Shown here one piece after another: positions 54,896 to 64,000 of a DNA stretch of 64,000 bases. The stretch comes from Symsagittifera roscoffensis. Taxonomy: Eukaryota > Xenacoelomorpha > Acoela > Convolutidae. A program made the position numbers and the translations under genes. The notes beneath the pieces were generated by a model, which was not told the DNA's origin, made no database searches, and worked only from the letters and a program-made list of their open reading frames with translations. The stretch covers positions 8,269,209 to 8,333,208 of the forward strand of contig NC_087065.1 in NCBI RefSeq assembly GCF_963678635.1, in the 5' to 3' direction. Numbering within the stretch: the stretch's first letter is position 1; every line of letters begins with the position of its first letter.

Positions 54896-55566
54896 GATAA
54901 AGACAGAACAGTTGTCGCAGAAGACTGTTCTTCATGATTGAATTCTGTAGAAATTGTTTCCTGTTAGCCAGCGATGCCTACACATGATTCTGTTATCGGT
55001 GTCCAGTTATGTAATCAAATGGGTTTTGAGATGAAATTTGAAAGTTAATTGAGAATTTAACTGCTAGCTCGAATGGCAAGGAAACAATTTCATTGCATTG
55101 AAATCCGTAGTTGTACTCGGTAGCACGACTAAAACTGACTCTAACATAGAAATATATTTTAAAATCTATCTTTTCAACTGCGCGTGAAATCTCTCGTCAC
55201 GGACAACGGTATATCTTACGATTAACTATGTTATGCATTGGCTTTATTTTCGAGATATTTATTGTACATATTTATAAGCATGGGCTGGTACCATTCTTCC
55301 TCTGATCAGAAGCATAAATCGTTGAATCTAATTAATCTATACTATCGTTTAGGATTTCAACAATTGGGTACCTGAAAGTTTTTCAATTGTTTTTTATTTT
55401 CGTTTTTCAGGTAGTTTTGAATTGGTTAAATATTTCATCTAGCAGTTATTTGCGTCCAAATCCAGTTGCTTAATACCCGCTCTTTGGTGGACTTGAGACA
55501 GAATAGTTTAGAAACTGTGAACTGGTTGAATAGCAGTGTAGTGTATTGTCTAGCGAGTCTGTTGTG
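54896..55566 (+). other. Short spacer between NDUFS8 and the dynein gene
   Basis: 671 bases hold both the NDUFS8 3' UTR and the start region of the next gene. I see no canonical AATAAA on the + strand. Acceptor-like GTGTAG and TTGTCTAG lie shortly before the dynein ATG. Confidence 0.5.
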
Positions 55567-58500
55567 ATGATGTCGACACCTGTGAAGGATGAGCTGGCGC
55601 GGAAAAAGGAAAAGTTAGAAGAAATGAGGCGGAAGAAGGCGGAGATGCAAAGGACGAATGCAGAGAAACACAAGGCTAAGGTAAACACGTAAATGCATCA
55701 AATGGAATTCAAGTAGCTGCAACTGTCGATGATTGTGATTGGCTACTTGATATTTAAACCCTTCTAAAGCAGAAAGAGAATCAGGCTCCCCAGGAATTAG
55801 CACACAATTTTCTTATCACAGTATATGTAACTTAAAAAACAAGCCCGATTTTCTCCGATTTGTTTTCAATTCATTACACAATCGAAGCGTAGTGTATTTT
55901 AAGTCGCAAATGAAAGTGCTCATTTGGTGGCACTTTTGGTGTATTTCAATTTAATCATATTTAAGTTATTTAATCATAAATAATTTAATGGCATATGTTA
56001 CCGCTTTATTTTCGCTAGTGTTACGTCCTGTTTGAAAAAAAGCGTGTGTTATGAAAATGCATGTGATTTGTTGCTTTTCGTTTTTTGGCTGCTCTTCTGT
56101 GTGCCTGTATATTTCGCTAGTGTCTTTTCATTTTACCTCACGTTCGACGGCCTTCATTTTTTCATTTTCTCAAATATTAAAGGGAAAAATCATATGAAGA
56201 TTTTAATGAAAAGAACAAATTATAGGGATCTCCCCTTCTCAGATGGATATTCAATAATTACGGTAGAAAAAAGTTATGGCCTGAAACAAGCCCATTTTTT
56301 TGACATTTTGGTTAATTCTTAAAATTTTTCATAAATTATCCTCGTTTTTTGATTATCGTAGATTAAGCGTCCAATCGAAGTTGAAAAATCAGGTATGAGA
56401 ATTTTTTACTGCATAAAGGGCTGGTACCATGCTTTTGCTTAATGGATTTAGGAAAATGCAAATTTTTGATTTTTTGATCGTTTTTGGTATCTTTTTCACT
56501 TTTTCGAAAACTGCCTAGCCAAATCTGATATAAAATTTTCAATGGAAACAGCGACTAGTAGTTTTCTCCTTTAAAAAAGCTGTTAATCCTCTTCTTAAGC
56601 AGAGAAACAACATGTCCATTTCGTAGCAGAGCGAAAAGTCCTTTTTTGAAATTTTGAATTTTACGCATTTCCGCATCAATATAATAAATAAAAAATTATC
56701 AGAACAGGTAGATCCAGCATTAACTGGTCCAATAGTTTGCTTTCAAGCGACGGTGGCGCAGATGCGAGGACGTAAAACTCATAAACAACAGGTCGGATGC
56801 TCAAATCCGGAAGATTAAAATATTTTTTTTTCGATCGAATTTTTGCTGTGTAACATTGGCAATTTGATAGAAACTGTAGCTGCTGTATTGGTGGCAATCC
56901 AAAATTATTCAGACCTTTCTTGTAGTTTTTGTCCGTGGTGTGATATACTATGGAGCGAAACCATATTTTACATAAAAACGGAATTGTGCATTTTGACATC
57001 AGTTTTTAACAAAAATGAATAGAAAAACAAACAGTTTTTCTAATTTTCAAATGATATGTATGTTTTATTTACATAGAAGGCGCTAAAAGAACCTTCTAAA
57101 ACTAATTTTAGAGTAAAACTAAATAATAACCGCTTAAATAAAAAGCTCAAACTAATAGATTTGTTGAGCCTAAAAATTTTAGACTAAAAAATAAAAATTT
57201 CTGACCGGTTTTTCTCGACACTGAGAAATTTTATGGAAGTTTCTCAATGTCTTTCGAGTCAAGACTGAAATTGCGTATGGTTTATAACACGAATAGTTCT
57301 GATAATTATTTGTACCTAAGTTTGCGTGAAAAAAAAAGTAAAAAAACTAAAACACTCGAAGACAAAGTTCCTCCCCTCTTTCAGTTGTCGCAGCAAAAGC
57401 CACCCTACAAAAATTCCCATTTAATAGTAGGGTTGGAAATATTAGCTTGTAAATAAAATGAATAGCGATACCATGTGGGTTTTTGTCGGACAAAGTGACT
57501 GCCCTAATTTAAAAAAAAATTGGTGGTCTTTTTAAGGTATAAATATATGTGAATATTGTTTAGACAAGCAAACGCGGAGTTTTGCGGCAAAACAATCACG
57601 TTGTCTCCAAAATTCATTACGGAAATAAAAATTTCCGTTAAATATAGTTTTCTTTTTTCCATCCTAACTTGAGCATAATTTAGGGCTCAACAAAAAGCTC
57701 AATTTCAATATCTGTGTGCTGCTCGGATTCTATTTGGCAATTTAACAGTTAGCGTTTTATTGCTGGCTAGTGTTTGGGAGTAGAGCTAGGTAGATAGGCA
57801 CAGATTTGATGACACCAGACTCTAAATTTGGTGGTCGGTGGTTCGAAACCGTAGATCCAGATTGTTGTTTTTTCTTTTCCAAATCCCCGTTTGCCATTTT
57901 TGCTAAGTGCAGCTTCGCCTGTGAGTAATAAAAGGGAAGCTACTGTAACTACCACGGTTTGGCCGCAGGCAATGGCATTTTGAATGCCTAGTCTGTTTCA
58001 ACATTTTTGGTTTAAAAGAGTCTTGAACACAATAAAATAGAGCCTCGTGTATTTGAAAAATATAGACAAACTTATGTTTGGCTTACTAAATTAAAATCTG
58101 TAGTATGATAATGATCTTGCTTGGTTGTTGGATGCCTTACATTTGGCCCCTAATAAGTTTTTGATTATTGGTCTCATTTTTAAGCCCTAGTATTATGCGA
58201 AGCCAGGCAAATTAGATTCAAAGTTAAATTTTGACAAAATCAGTTGTGATAGAAAAGAACAAAATTCTTTAGGGGGTTTCCTTAATGCGCACCGGCTTAC
58301 ATATCCTCGCACAAGCATGATATTCGATGGTAGTTTGTAGAAATCAAATGTGTGATTTAAGTTGTTTTCAAAATTAAGTACCCATTATGATCATTGCAAA
58401 CAGTATGAGCAAAGTGAAGTTTTAGATGAGAGGAATCATGGGTTTGGTATGCACTTAGTTTGACCACAAGCTGTTTTTTCCTCTAGATTGAACTGACTGA

Positions 58501-61500
58501 CAAGCATTATCCTTTTGTCTGTGAGAACGGCTGATCTCATCTTGGGATAAAAATTGATTTCTACAACTGTTGAGCACAATAATGGTTTCTTCTAAAAGAT
58601 TTGTGAAAAAAAAACGTTATTTAATTTGGCACGAATAAAATTTTGCACGAATAACGATTGAGGAGCTCGAAGCAAAAAGCGATTTCCAAGTTTTTGATTG
58701 TCAATTATTAAACGTTCTATTTAATGTCCTTGAATTATTTTTGCTTGCATACTTACAAAATTTGCTATGTCCATTTTGTCTAGTGATGATGTCCATCTAT
58801 GAATTCTTTTCAACCAATTGCTGTTCAAGGTTTGCAATTTCACCCAATCCTGTTTTTGGTTCTATCCGGACAATTCTGTGATAATTGTTTAATTGTTATC
58901 TGTGCAGGACCAAGGGGATGCTCCTGCAGGCGGCGCAGCAGCAGGATCATCTGAAAGATGGTCTAACGCAGATGACATCTTCAAGGAGTTCGACATTCAA
59001 GGTAAGGTCTGGAGAAAATGCGTGTGACAGGCTCCAGTTCGATTTCCTTCCAAAGCAAGACCAAATGCAAACCCAATACTCAAAAATAGAAGCGGGTTGC
59101 GTTAGAAGTAGCAACAAATATTACGACGAAACTAATGAAATGCAATAGAAATGAAAGAAAAATTTAATTTTTGATAGATTTTCTACTTTTCTGTGTTGTA
59201 GAAGTCTTTTGAAAACCAGTCCTAAAAGCTGCTTATAATAGCTTAGATAAGTTGAAAAGAGCTGTAAAATTAGGCTAGAAACGTTTTTTCTTTACATTCA
59301 CTCTTTTTGGTAAAGTAGTTTAAAGAGCAAAAATATTAGACCAATTTTTCTTGACGGAGAACTTGAAATTTGTTTTGGAATCCAAATCACGACAACAATT
59401 ATCTTAAAATGGAACTTCACTCAATTCTCCGAGAATATTCTTTGAGTTATCTATTTTTCCGTGGAAAAGGAACAAGTTAGGCCTGGTATGTGGTCGTTAC
59501 AAAAACCGAGAAGCTCTTAGAGTGGTTTCTCTTTGAAGATTTCCAATTTAACGAAATTATTTCGAAAACGTAGTGTAACCAAATAAACCTACTGTATTTT
59601 TTTAACCTTTTTTATTTCCATGTTAGATTTATTTGAATTGAATATCTGGAAAAATCTGTGTACGGTCACATTTCAGCGAGTGAATCCGGGTCCAGTGCCT
59701 TTTTGAGCGCCATTGTATCTTCCGACGCACTTCAGTAGGTTCAACACAAGCGAAACAAATGACATTTGAATATTCATTTTTCTTCAAAACTGTTGAACAC
59801 ATGTAATTCCCTTGTACATATGCGCAGTAGAGACGGGTTCTGTTTCTATTTCTACATAAGTCTTTACCACTGGAGTTTCGAAGTAATTTTCTCGATACTT
59901 CATTCTTGGAACTCAAACCCGAGCACTTTATGTTAGGAATTGTTTTCTGGGAAGGGTTCATAGACTATTGCTGATATTTTCTGTCTTTGTCTGGGTTGCT
60001 TGCATGTCACATTGAGGGGGGTTCTTTCAGGGGTTCCGACCCAGTCTTCCTCAGGTGTGGATCCCTCGACTGGCCAGTCCCTCCTATCTACACCCCCTTC
60101 TGGCATGTCAGCTGCAGGGGGCATGATGGAATCCTCTACCGGAGGGGCATTTTCGGGTGAAGGGCTCACTCACGCCAGGTTACAGTTCAGAATCATTCTC
60201 AACTCATTGTTTTATTGTTTCTTTAAAAGAGTACTACAACAGTATGATGTATGAAGGCAAAGTTCACATATGATGGCAAACCATTGTTTTAACATTAACC
60301 AATTGTGATTTAAACGTTTGCAAGTGAACAACCTTCTTTTTCAATTGGGAGTAGTGAACCAGTTTTTATTGCACAAAAAATTTGGTGGTGTTGGTGGAAA
60401 ATTGAAAGAGTCTATACGCTATATTAAACCAAAAAGATGTTTGGTATTGGCGGTCTTGATTGAAGCGAGGTTCCCTAAATACATGGTTGATATATGATGC
60501 TTCCCGCGATCAGTCTTCGCTATCTTTTCATCTGAATGTGTTCTTACACTTTATTTCCCTTTCATGTCATTGGACCCAATTCATACCAATTGTATCTTTT
60601 CTAGTGGCCTTGGAACATCCAGGTCTCTTCGGTCCACAAGCAAACTAGAGATGGGTTCCTTTAACACAGTGGACATTCCTCCGACGGAGAACTACCTCTA
60701 CCCCAAATCCACCCAGACAGATGAGTTCCTCCTGCCAAAGGAGTCCCAGCAGACGGATGCAGAGGAACTAGCGTCTACTGTGAAGGAAGAAGCGACCGAG
60801 AACAAGGACGCCGACAAAGGTCAAGGTCATTTCTTTTCAATTAAGTACGCCAAGCTTGCTTAAATGCAATTGGAACTTTCATAGCGACTAGCACATGTTC
60901 AAAACATTTGCTTGGAGGTGTTCAAAACATTCAGTTTTAAGTAAAAAAACCATAACTCAACTAATATTTTTCGCTGATTCACGTGGCGAAAATTTGGCTC
61001 GAAAATGCTCTTCTTCGAAAATACGTTTTGCATCAACGAGTGCCCGATGTTATGGGATGGGTTATTTTGATGTGTTGTTGTCAATTCTAAAATATGATGA
61101 TAGTGTATTGATAGAAAGGCTTGTACGTTTACCGGACAGAGATTATTTGTTTGTATTACTTCACTATGTGGATGTGTGAAGCCAACCTTCTGTCAGTTTC
61201 GAGCAGCAAAAAGCCATTTATTTCTGCTCCAGACTCTGTAGTTTTGAATGCCTAATTAGTATCTAAACTGGAGTAGTTGGTAGCACAAGCAAAGAAAATG
61301 CAACTCCCTTCTTCAAAGGAAAGAAGAGGCTTAAACAACGAGAACAGATGAATGTCTGCTAAGAATCTATGACTTTCAGGGTCATCTATAAAACTATTGT
61401 CTGCAACTCTAAACAAGCTTAAGTTTGTTTTTGTTCCTTCAGGTAAGAAGGAGTCTGGCAGTGGGAGTGGCAGTCCAGTTCCAGTGGTGGCCAAGGAACT

Positions 61501-63932
61501 GACGGAGGAGGAGAAGGCGGCCATCGTGTCATCAGAGGGATTCCTCACTTTCCTCACCCGCTCATCCCAACTGGTGGAGCGGAAGATCACATCGGAGGTG
61601 GATGTGTACAAGCCTTACATACAGGAGGACGACGATAAGAGCTCGTAAGTCTCATTACTATTCGATATTCTGAGTCGGTGGCAATAAGTGCAACTCTGGC
61701 TACAACTCAACTATTTTTCTTCGAATCAGTCATTTGAAGACGTTACAGTTAGTAAAGTTATCTGAGTTCTTCCAACATGGGTTCCTTTTCTATTTATGAA
61801 GAGCCGCTGGGATCTTCTTAACAATCCCCTTTATAAAAAAAGGGGGAGATTGGTAAATAGATCATTTTATCGAATTTTCGACCAATGAGAAAGCAGCAAA
61901 ATTGAAAATACCAATGGAAAAGAAAAGCTCTAGTTTTAATTTACCGTTTTAATTTGATATTACAGGGGGTGAATACCATTATGGGGGGGGGGAGGGAGTT
62001 TTTTTGGATGTTTTTCTGGGTTATGAAATGCATTTTGCCTGGTCCTCAATGAGGAAAGAGTGAACCAATGGCGGAGTGAGAACTGTTTAGGAGTACCCAC
62101 CCCGGAAGTCAAGTGAAGGTGTCCAGAGTGTTCTACCAGGACTTCTGGTGTGCGAACAGTGCAATCAGCAGCCTCGACTGGTCCCCCTTCTTCCCCAACG
62201 AACTGGTACTGCACAGCAAATGTTAAATCATACACCTGCTACAGGATAATGGTTCAATTAACGAACGGGTCTTATTGGCCGAAGCGAGCTGAGTTGCAAA
62301 TCAATCGTACCAAGTTCTTATGGCAACCGTGATTCAATAAGCTCTTTGCAGCCCTTTTTCGAACTCAGTAATATACTTTTTTCATCTCATTAATCTAAAA
62401 AGAGCTTTAATGGTAAATTTTGTCCTTATTTTTTCTTCTGTCGAACAAGAAAAGTAACTACAAAAATGTTTGTTGTCTCGTTTTCATGTAAATTGATTAA
62501 GTACTTGTGTCTGTTGTTCTAGGTTCTCTCTTCCTACCACTCCTTCTCCCATGACCACCACCCTGCCGGAGCAGCATCCGAATCCACCGGGGGATCTCTG
62601 GGTGGACTGGAGAACAGTGGACTGGCAATGGTGTGGAATCTAGGCTTCAACACGGACACTCCAGATGCCATTTATCAGTGTCAGGTACATGTGAACAAAT
62701 TAAATAGGAGAGATGATGAGATGAAGATAGCTACAAAAAGGACAGGTTTTTATCTGAAGGTCTCCTATATTTTCGATAATGAACCTTGTTCTTGGTTTTC
62801 ATTTATTCGAAAGTTGTATAAAATTTTCTCCCAGAGGGAATTTTGTGACATTGGTGTTTGGTATTTTTTTTCAGCGCAGGGGCGGATTTAGGGGGTGGGG
62901 CGAACACCCCTCCTCAGGGATTCGACCCAAAGGGTCCCCCCTTTGGTACTTTTTAAGAAATCAATTTTCGGCCGACAGACCCTAAAACTATTCTAAAGGC
63001 GCCTTTGGCGCCAATATATACTAACTTTGAGGGGGAGCGCGCGCCAAAAAAACGCATTTTTTTGTCAACATTTTCCAAAAGTGCCCAAAAACGGATTTTT
63101 TGACCTGTTTTTTCAAAAACTTGCATGCGGCGCAGAAAATTTTGCCAAAACAGCGTCTTTTTAGTGCTTTAGGAGAGCTCGGAAAATCAATTAAGTCGAC
63201 TTATAAAAAAAGATCCGCCCCTGATTCAACGCATCAAAAAAAATCAAGAAGATTGTGAAGATAGCTATTTGTTTTTTTCCGACGGGTGTGTATCCAAAAG
63301 TAGCGAGTAATAGCGTCAACAATAATTCCAGTACCCTGTAATGGTTAGCCAGCTAGAACAATGGAGGAAAACCGGATAATGGTTTCCTCGTCCTTGTTCG
63401 AATTGCTAAGTTTCTTTTAGATATAATCGGTAATGTGCAGCTTTGCAATCGTTGCACCGCCTAAAAAGTCTATAGTACTTCGTTCAGTATACCCGAAATT
63501 TGGTCGGGCAGCGTTTGCCGATTTTTATCTAAGCTTTCAAAAAACTTACCTGTCTAGCAGAATTTTTTGTAGAACTAATTTTATAATGGCTGACTTGAAA
63601 AGAATGTCTCCATGAAATGACTGGCATAATTTGTTCAGCCCCCCCCCCCTCCACCGCCGAAAAATTAAAAAGATTTGAGCAGGCCACTGAATATATATGT
63701 CGTGAAGTTAAGTTAAAAGTGATCGATGAAAACACGATAGTTTGGAAAGTGATAAAATTTGAAACATAGAAAACCAATGTTTCAGACGTCAGTAGTGAAT
63801 GCAGTGTTTGCCAAGTTCCATCAGAATCTAGTGGTGGGAGGCACATACAGTGGCAGAGTGGTCATCTGGGACAGCAGGAACAACAAGCGAAGTCCAGTTC
63901 AGAGAACGGCTCTTCCCACTCAGGGTCACACG
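55567..63932 (+). CDS. DYNC1I: Cytoplasmic dynein 1 intermediate chain (5' part, 8 exons, continues past window)
   Basis: Exons: 55567-55680, 58908-59001, 60031-60178, 60605-60819, 61443-61644, 62091-62205, 62523-62684, 63786-63932; 399 residues in frame so far. The N-terminal charged helix ([20 protein letters not shown]) is the p150Glued/NudE-binding single helix of dynein IC. A Ser/Gly/Pro-rich linker follows, then KSTQTD (153-158) and ESQQTD (165-170), LC8/Tctex-type light-chain sites. The [20 protein letters not shown] block binds roadblock-type light chain in the family. WD40 repeats start near [13 protein letters not shown] and include [34 protein letters not shown], split here as [12 protein letters not shown] and [19 protein letters not shown]. 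The subunit links dynein heavy chain to dynactin. Two ATGs stand in tandem at 55567 and 55570. The exon 6 acceptor could also be at 62111 (frame is kept), but 62091 has the better tract. Remaining WD repeats lie beyond the window. Confidence 0.94.
55681..56740 (+). other. Dynein gene intron 1, 5' part
   Basis: AT-rich. A SINE head (GGTGGCACTTTTGGTG, GGCATATGTTACCGCTTTAT) lies at about 55905-56025. No gene. Confidence 0.4.
56741..56900 (+). repeat. tRNA-derived SINE-like element, copy S5
   Basis: tRNA-like part GGTGGCGCAGATGCGAGG ... GGTCGGATGCTCAAATCCG is followed by a second head (ACATTGGCAATTTGATAG, GTAGCTGCTGTATTGGTGGC) that breaks off. This again shows the head-after-tRNA order of the dimeric copies. 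Confidence 0.65.
56901..57724 (+). other. Dynein gene intron 1, middle
   Basis: Unnamed dispersed repeat at about 57080-57440 shared with 33770-34030; otherwise featureless AT-rich sequence. Confidence 0.4.
57725..57925 (+). repeat. tRNA-derived SINE-like element, copy S6
   Basis: Head remnant (TTTGGCAATTTAACAGTTAG, GCTGGCTAGTGTTTGG), tRNA-like part with AGGCACAGATTTGATGACAC, a good B box GGTGGTTCGAAACCG, and tail TGCTAAGTGCAGCTTCGCC. Confidence 0.72.
57926..58907 (+). other. Dynein gene intron 1, 3' part
   Basis: AT-rich sequence; no gene or repeat boundary was recognised. Confidence 0.35.
59002..60030 (+). other. Dynein gene intron 2
   Basis: AT-rich; the - strand frame 59629-59961 has a scattered Cys/Arg content but no recognisable domain. 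No feature is supported. Confidence 0.35.
60179..60604 (+). other. Dynein gene intron 3
   Basis: No recognised content apart from splice sites. Confidence 0.35.
60820..61442 (+). other. Dynein gene intron 4
   Basis: No recognised content; the + frame 60895-61179 lacks any motif and looks random. Confidence 0.35.
61645..62090 (+). other. Dynein gene intron 5
   Basis: It contains a hairpin at about 61815-61858 (CTTAACAATCCCCTTT with GGGGGAGATTGGTAA), related to 37012-37036, and a G run at 61983-61992. Confidence 0.45.
62206..62522 (+). other. Dynein gene intron 6
   Basis: A short AT-rich intron; nothing recognised. Confidence 0.35.
62877..63223. mobile_element. hAT-type MITE (347 bp) in dynein intron 7
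   Basis: Termini CAGGGGCGGATTTA and AGATCCGCCCCTG are inverted repeats with the C/TA-G style of hAT elements. The 8-base flanks TTTCAGCG (62869-62876) and ATTCAACG (63224-63231) agree at 6 positions, an aged 8-bp target duplication. No transposase is inside. A worn relative lies at 26161-26469. Confidence 0.85.
63232..63785 (+). other. Dynein gene intron 7, end
   Basis: A run of 11 C at 63639-63649 is the only notable feature. Confidence 0.35.
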
Positions 63933-64000
63933 GTATGGTCACCAATTGAATAATTTATGCAGCACATCGAACATACAAAACAAAACTAGAAAGATTTATT

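Noticed and set aside
59629-59961. 110-codon - strand frame in dynein intron 2
   Set aside because: No recognisable domain, and it lies in an ordinary intron; chance frame.
62111-62205. Alternative acceptor for dynein exon 6 after CCCCGGAAG
   Set aside because: It keeps frame but has a poor pyrimidine tract; AACTGTTTAG at 62090 is better. Left as a minor possibility.

Overview
The window is nuclear DNA from an animal, most likely a marine invertebrate. Four multi-exon protein-coding genes with GT-AG introns lie head to tail on the + strand. Their exons are clearly richer in G+C than the T-rich introns and spacers, which are crowded with retroelements, MITEs, tRNA-derived SINE-like repeats and satellite arrays. 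I cannot fix the phylum. Strong splice-acceptor-like sites lie 2-13 nt upstream of all four start codons. That fits either 5' UTR introns or spliced-leader trans-splicing, as known in tunicates, flatworms, ctenophores and others.

Layout. 1-3.7 kb: a CR1/jockey-type LINE (LINE-A) with two open frames, cut by the window edge. 4.7-17.9 kb: HSPA9 (mortalin, mitochondrial Hsp70), 9 exons, 676 aa; intron 2 carries a ~166-bp satellite. 18.4-21.7 kb: a truncated, decayed Ty3/Gypsy element on the - strand with one recognisable LTR and primer-binding site. 24.9-38.7 kb: a brambleberry/Kar5-family nuclear-fusion gene, 8 exons, 531 aa; its intron 4 holds a nearly full-length but broken antisense LINE (LINE-B). 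39-46 kb: a duplication-rich spacer with tandem modules that carry inverted copies of brambleberry exon 7 plus intron 7, and remnants of a gag-like gene. 46.4-54.9 kb: NDUFS8 (complex I TYKY subunit), 3 exons, 242 aa; its 7-kb intron 2 holds an ~80-bp repeat array and a second array of the same ~166-bp satellite seen in HSPA9. 55.6 kb to the end: the 5' part of a cytoplasmic dynein intermediate chain gene (8 exons, 399 aa so far).

Gene roles. HSPA9 and NDUFS8 act in the mitochondrion (matrix protein import/folding and respiratory complex I). Brambleberry acts at the nuclear envelope in karyonuclear fusion, and the dynein chain in minus-end-directed microtubule transport. I see no sign that they form one pathway; they share orientation and a repeat-rich neighbourhood.

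The most unusual observations are: inverted, tandemly amplified pieces of brambleberry downstream of the gene, which could produce antisense or hairpin RNA; one satellite family in introns of two different genes; a composite tRNA-derived SINE with a conserved 3' hairpin, seen only in + orientation; and several MITEs with readable terminal inverted repeats, one of which abuts a 5' splice site. All gene models come from reading splice sites, frame and family knowledge by eye; no alignment or transcript data were available.
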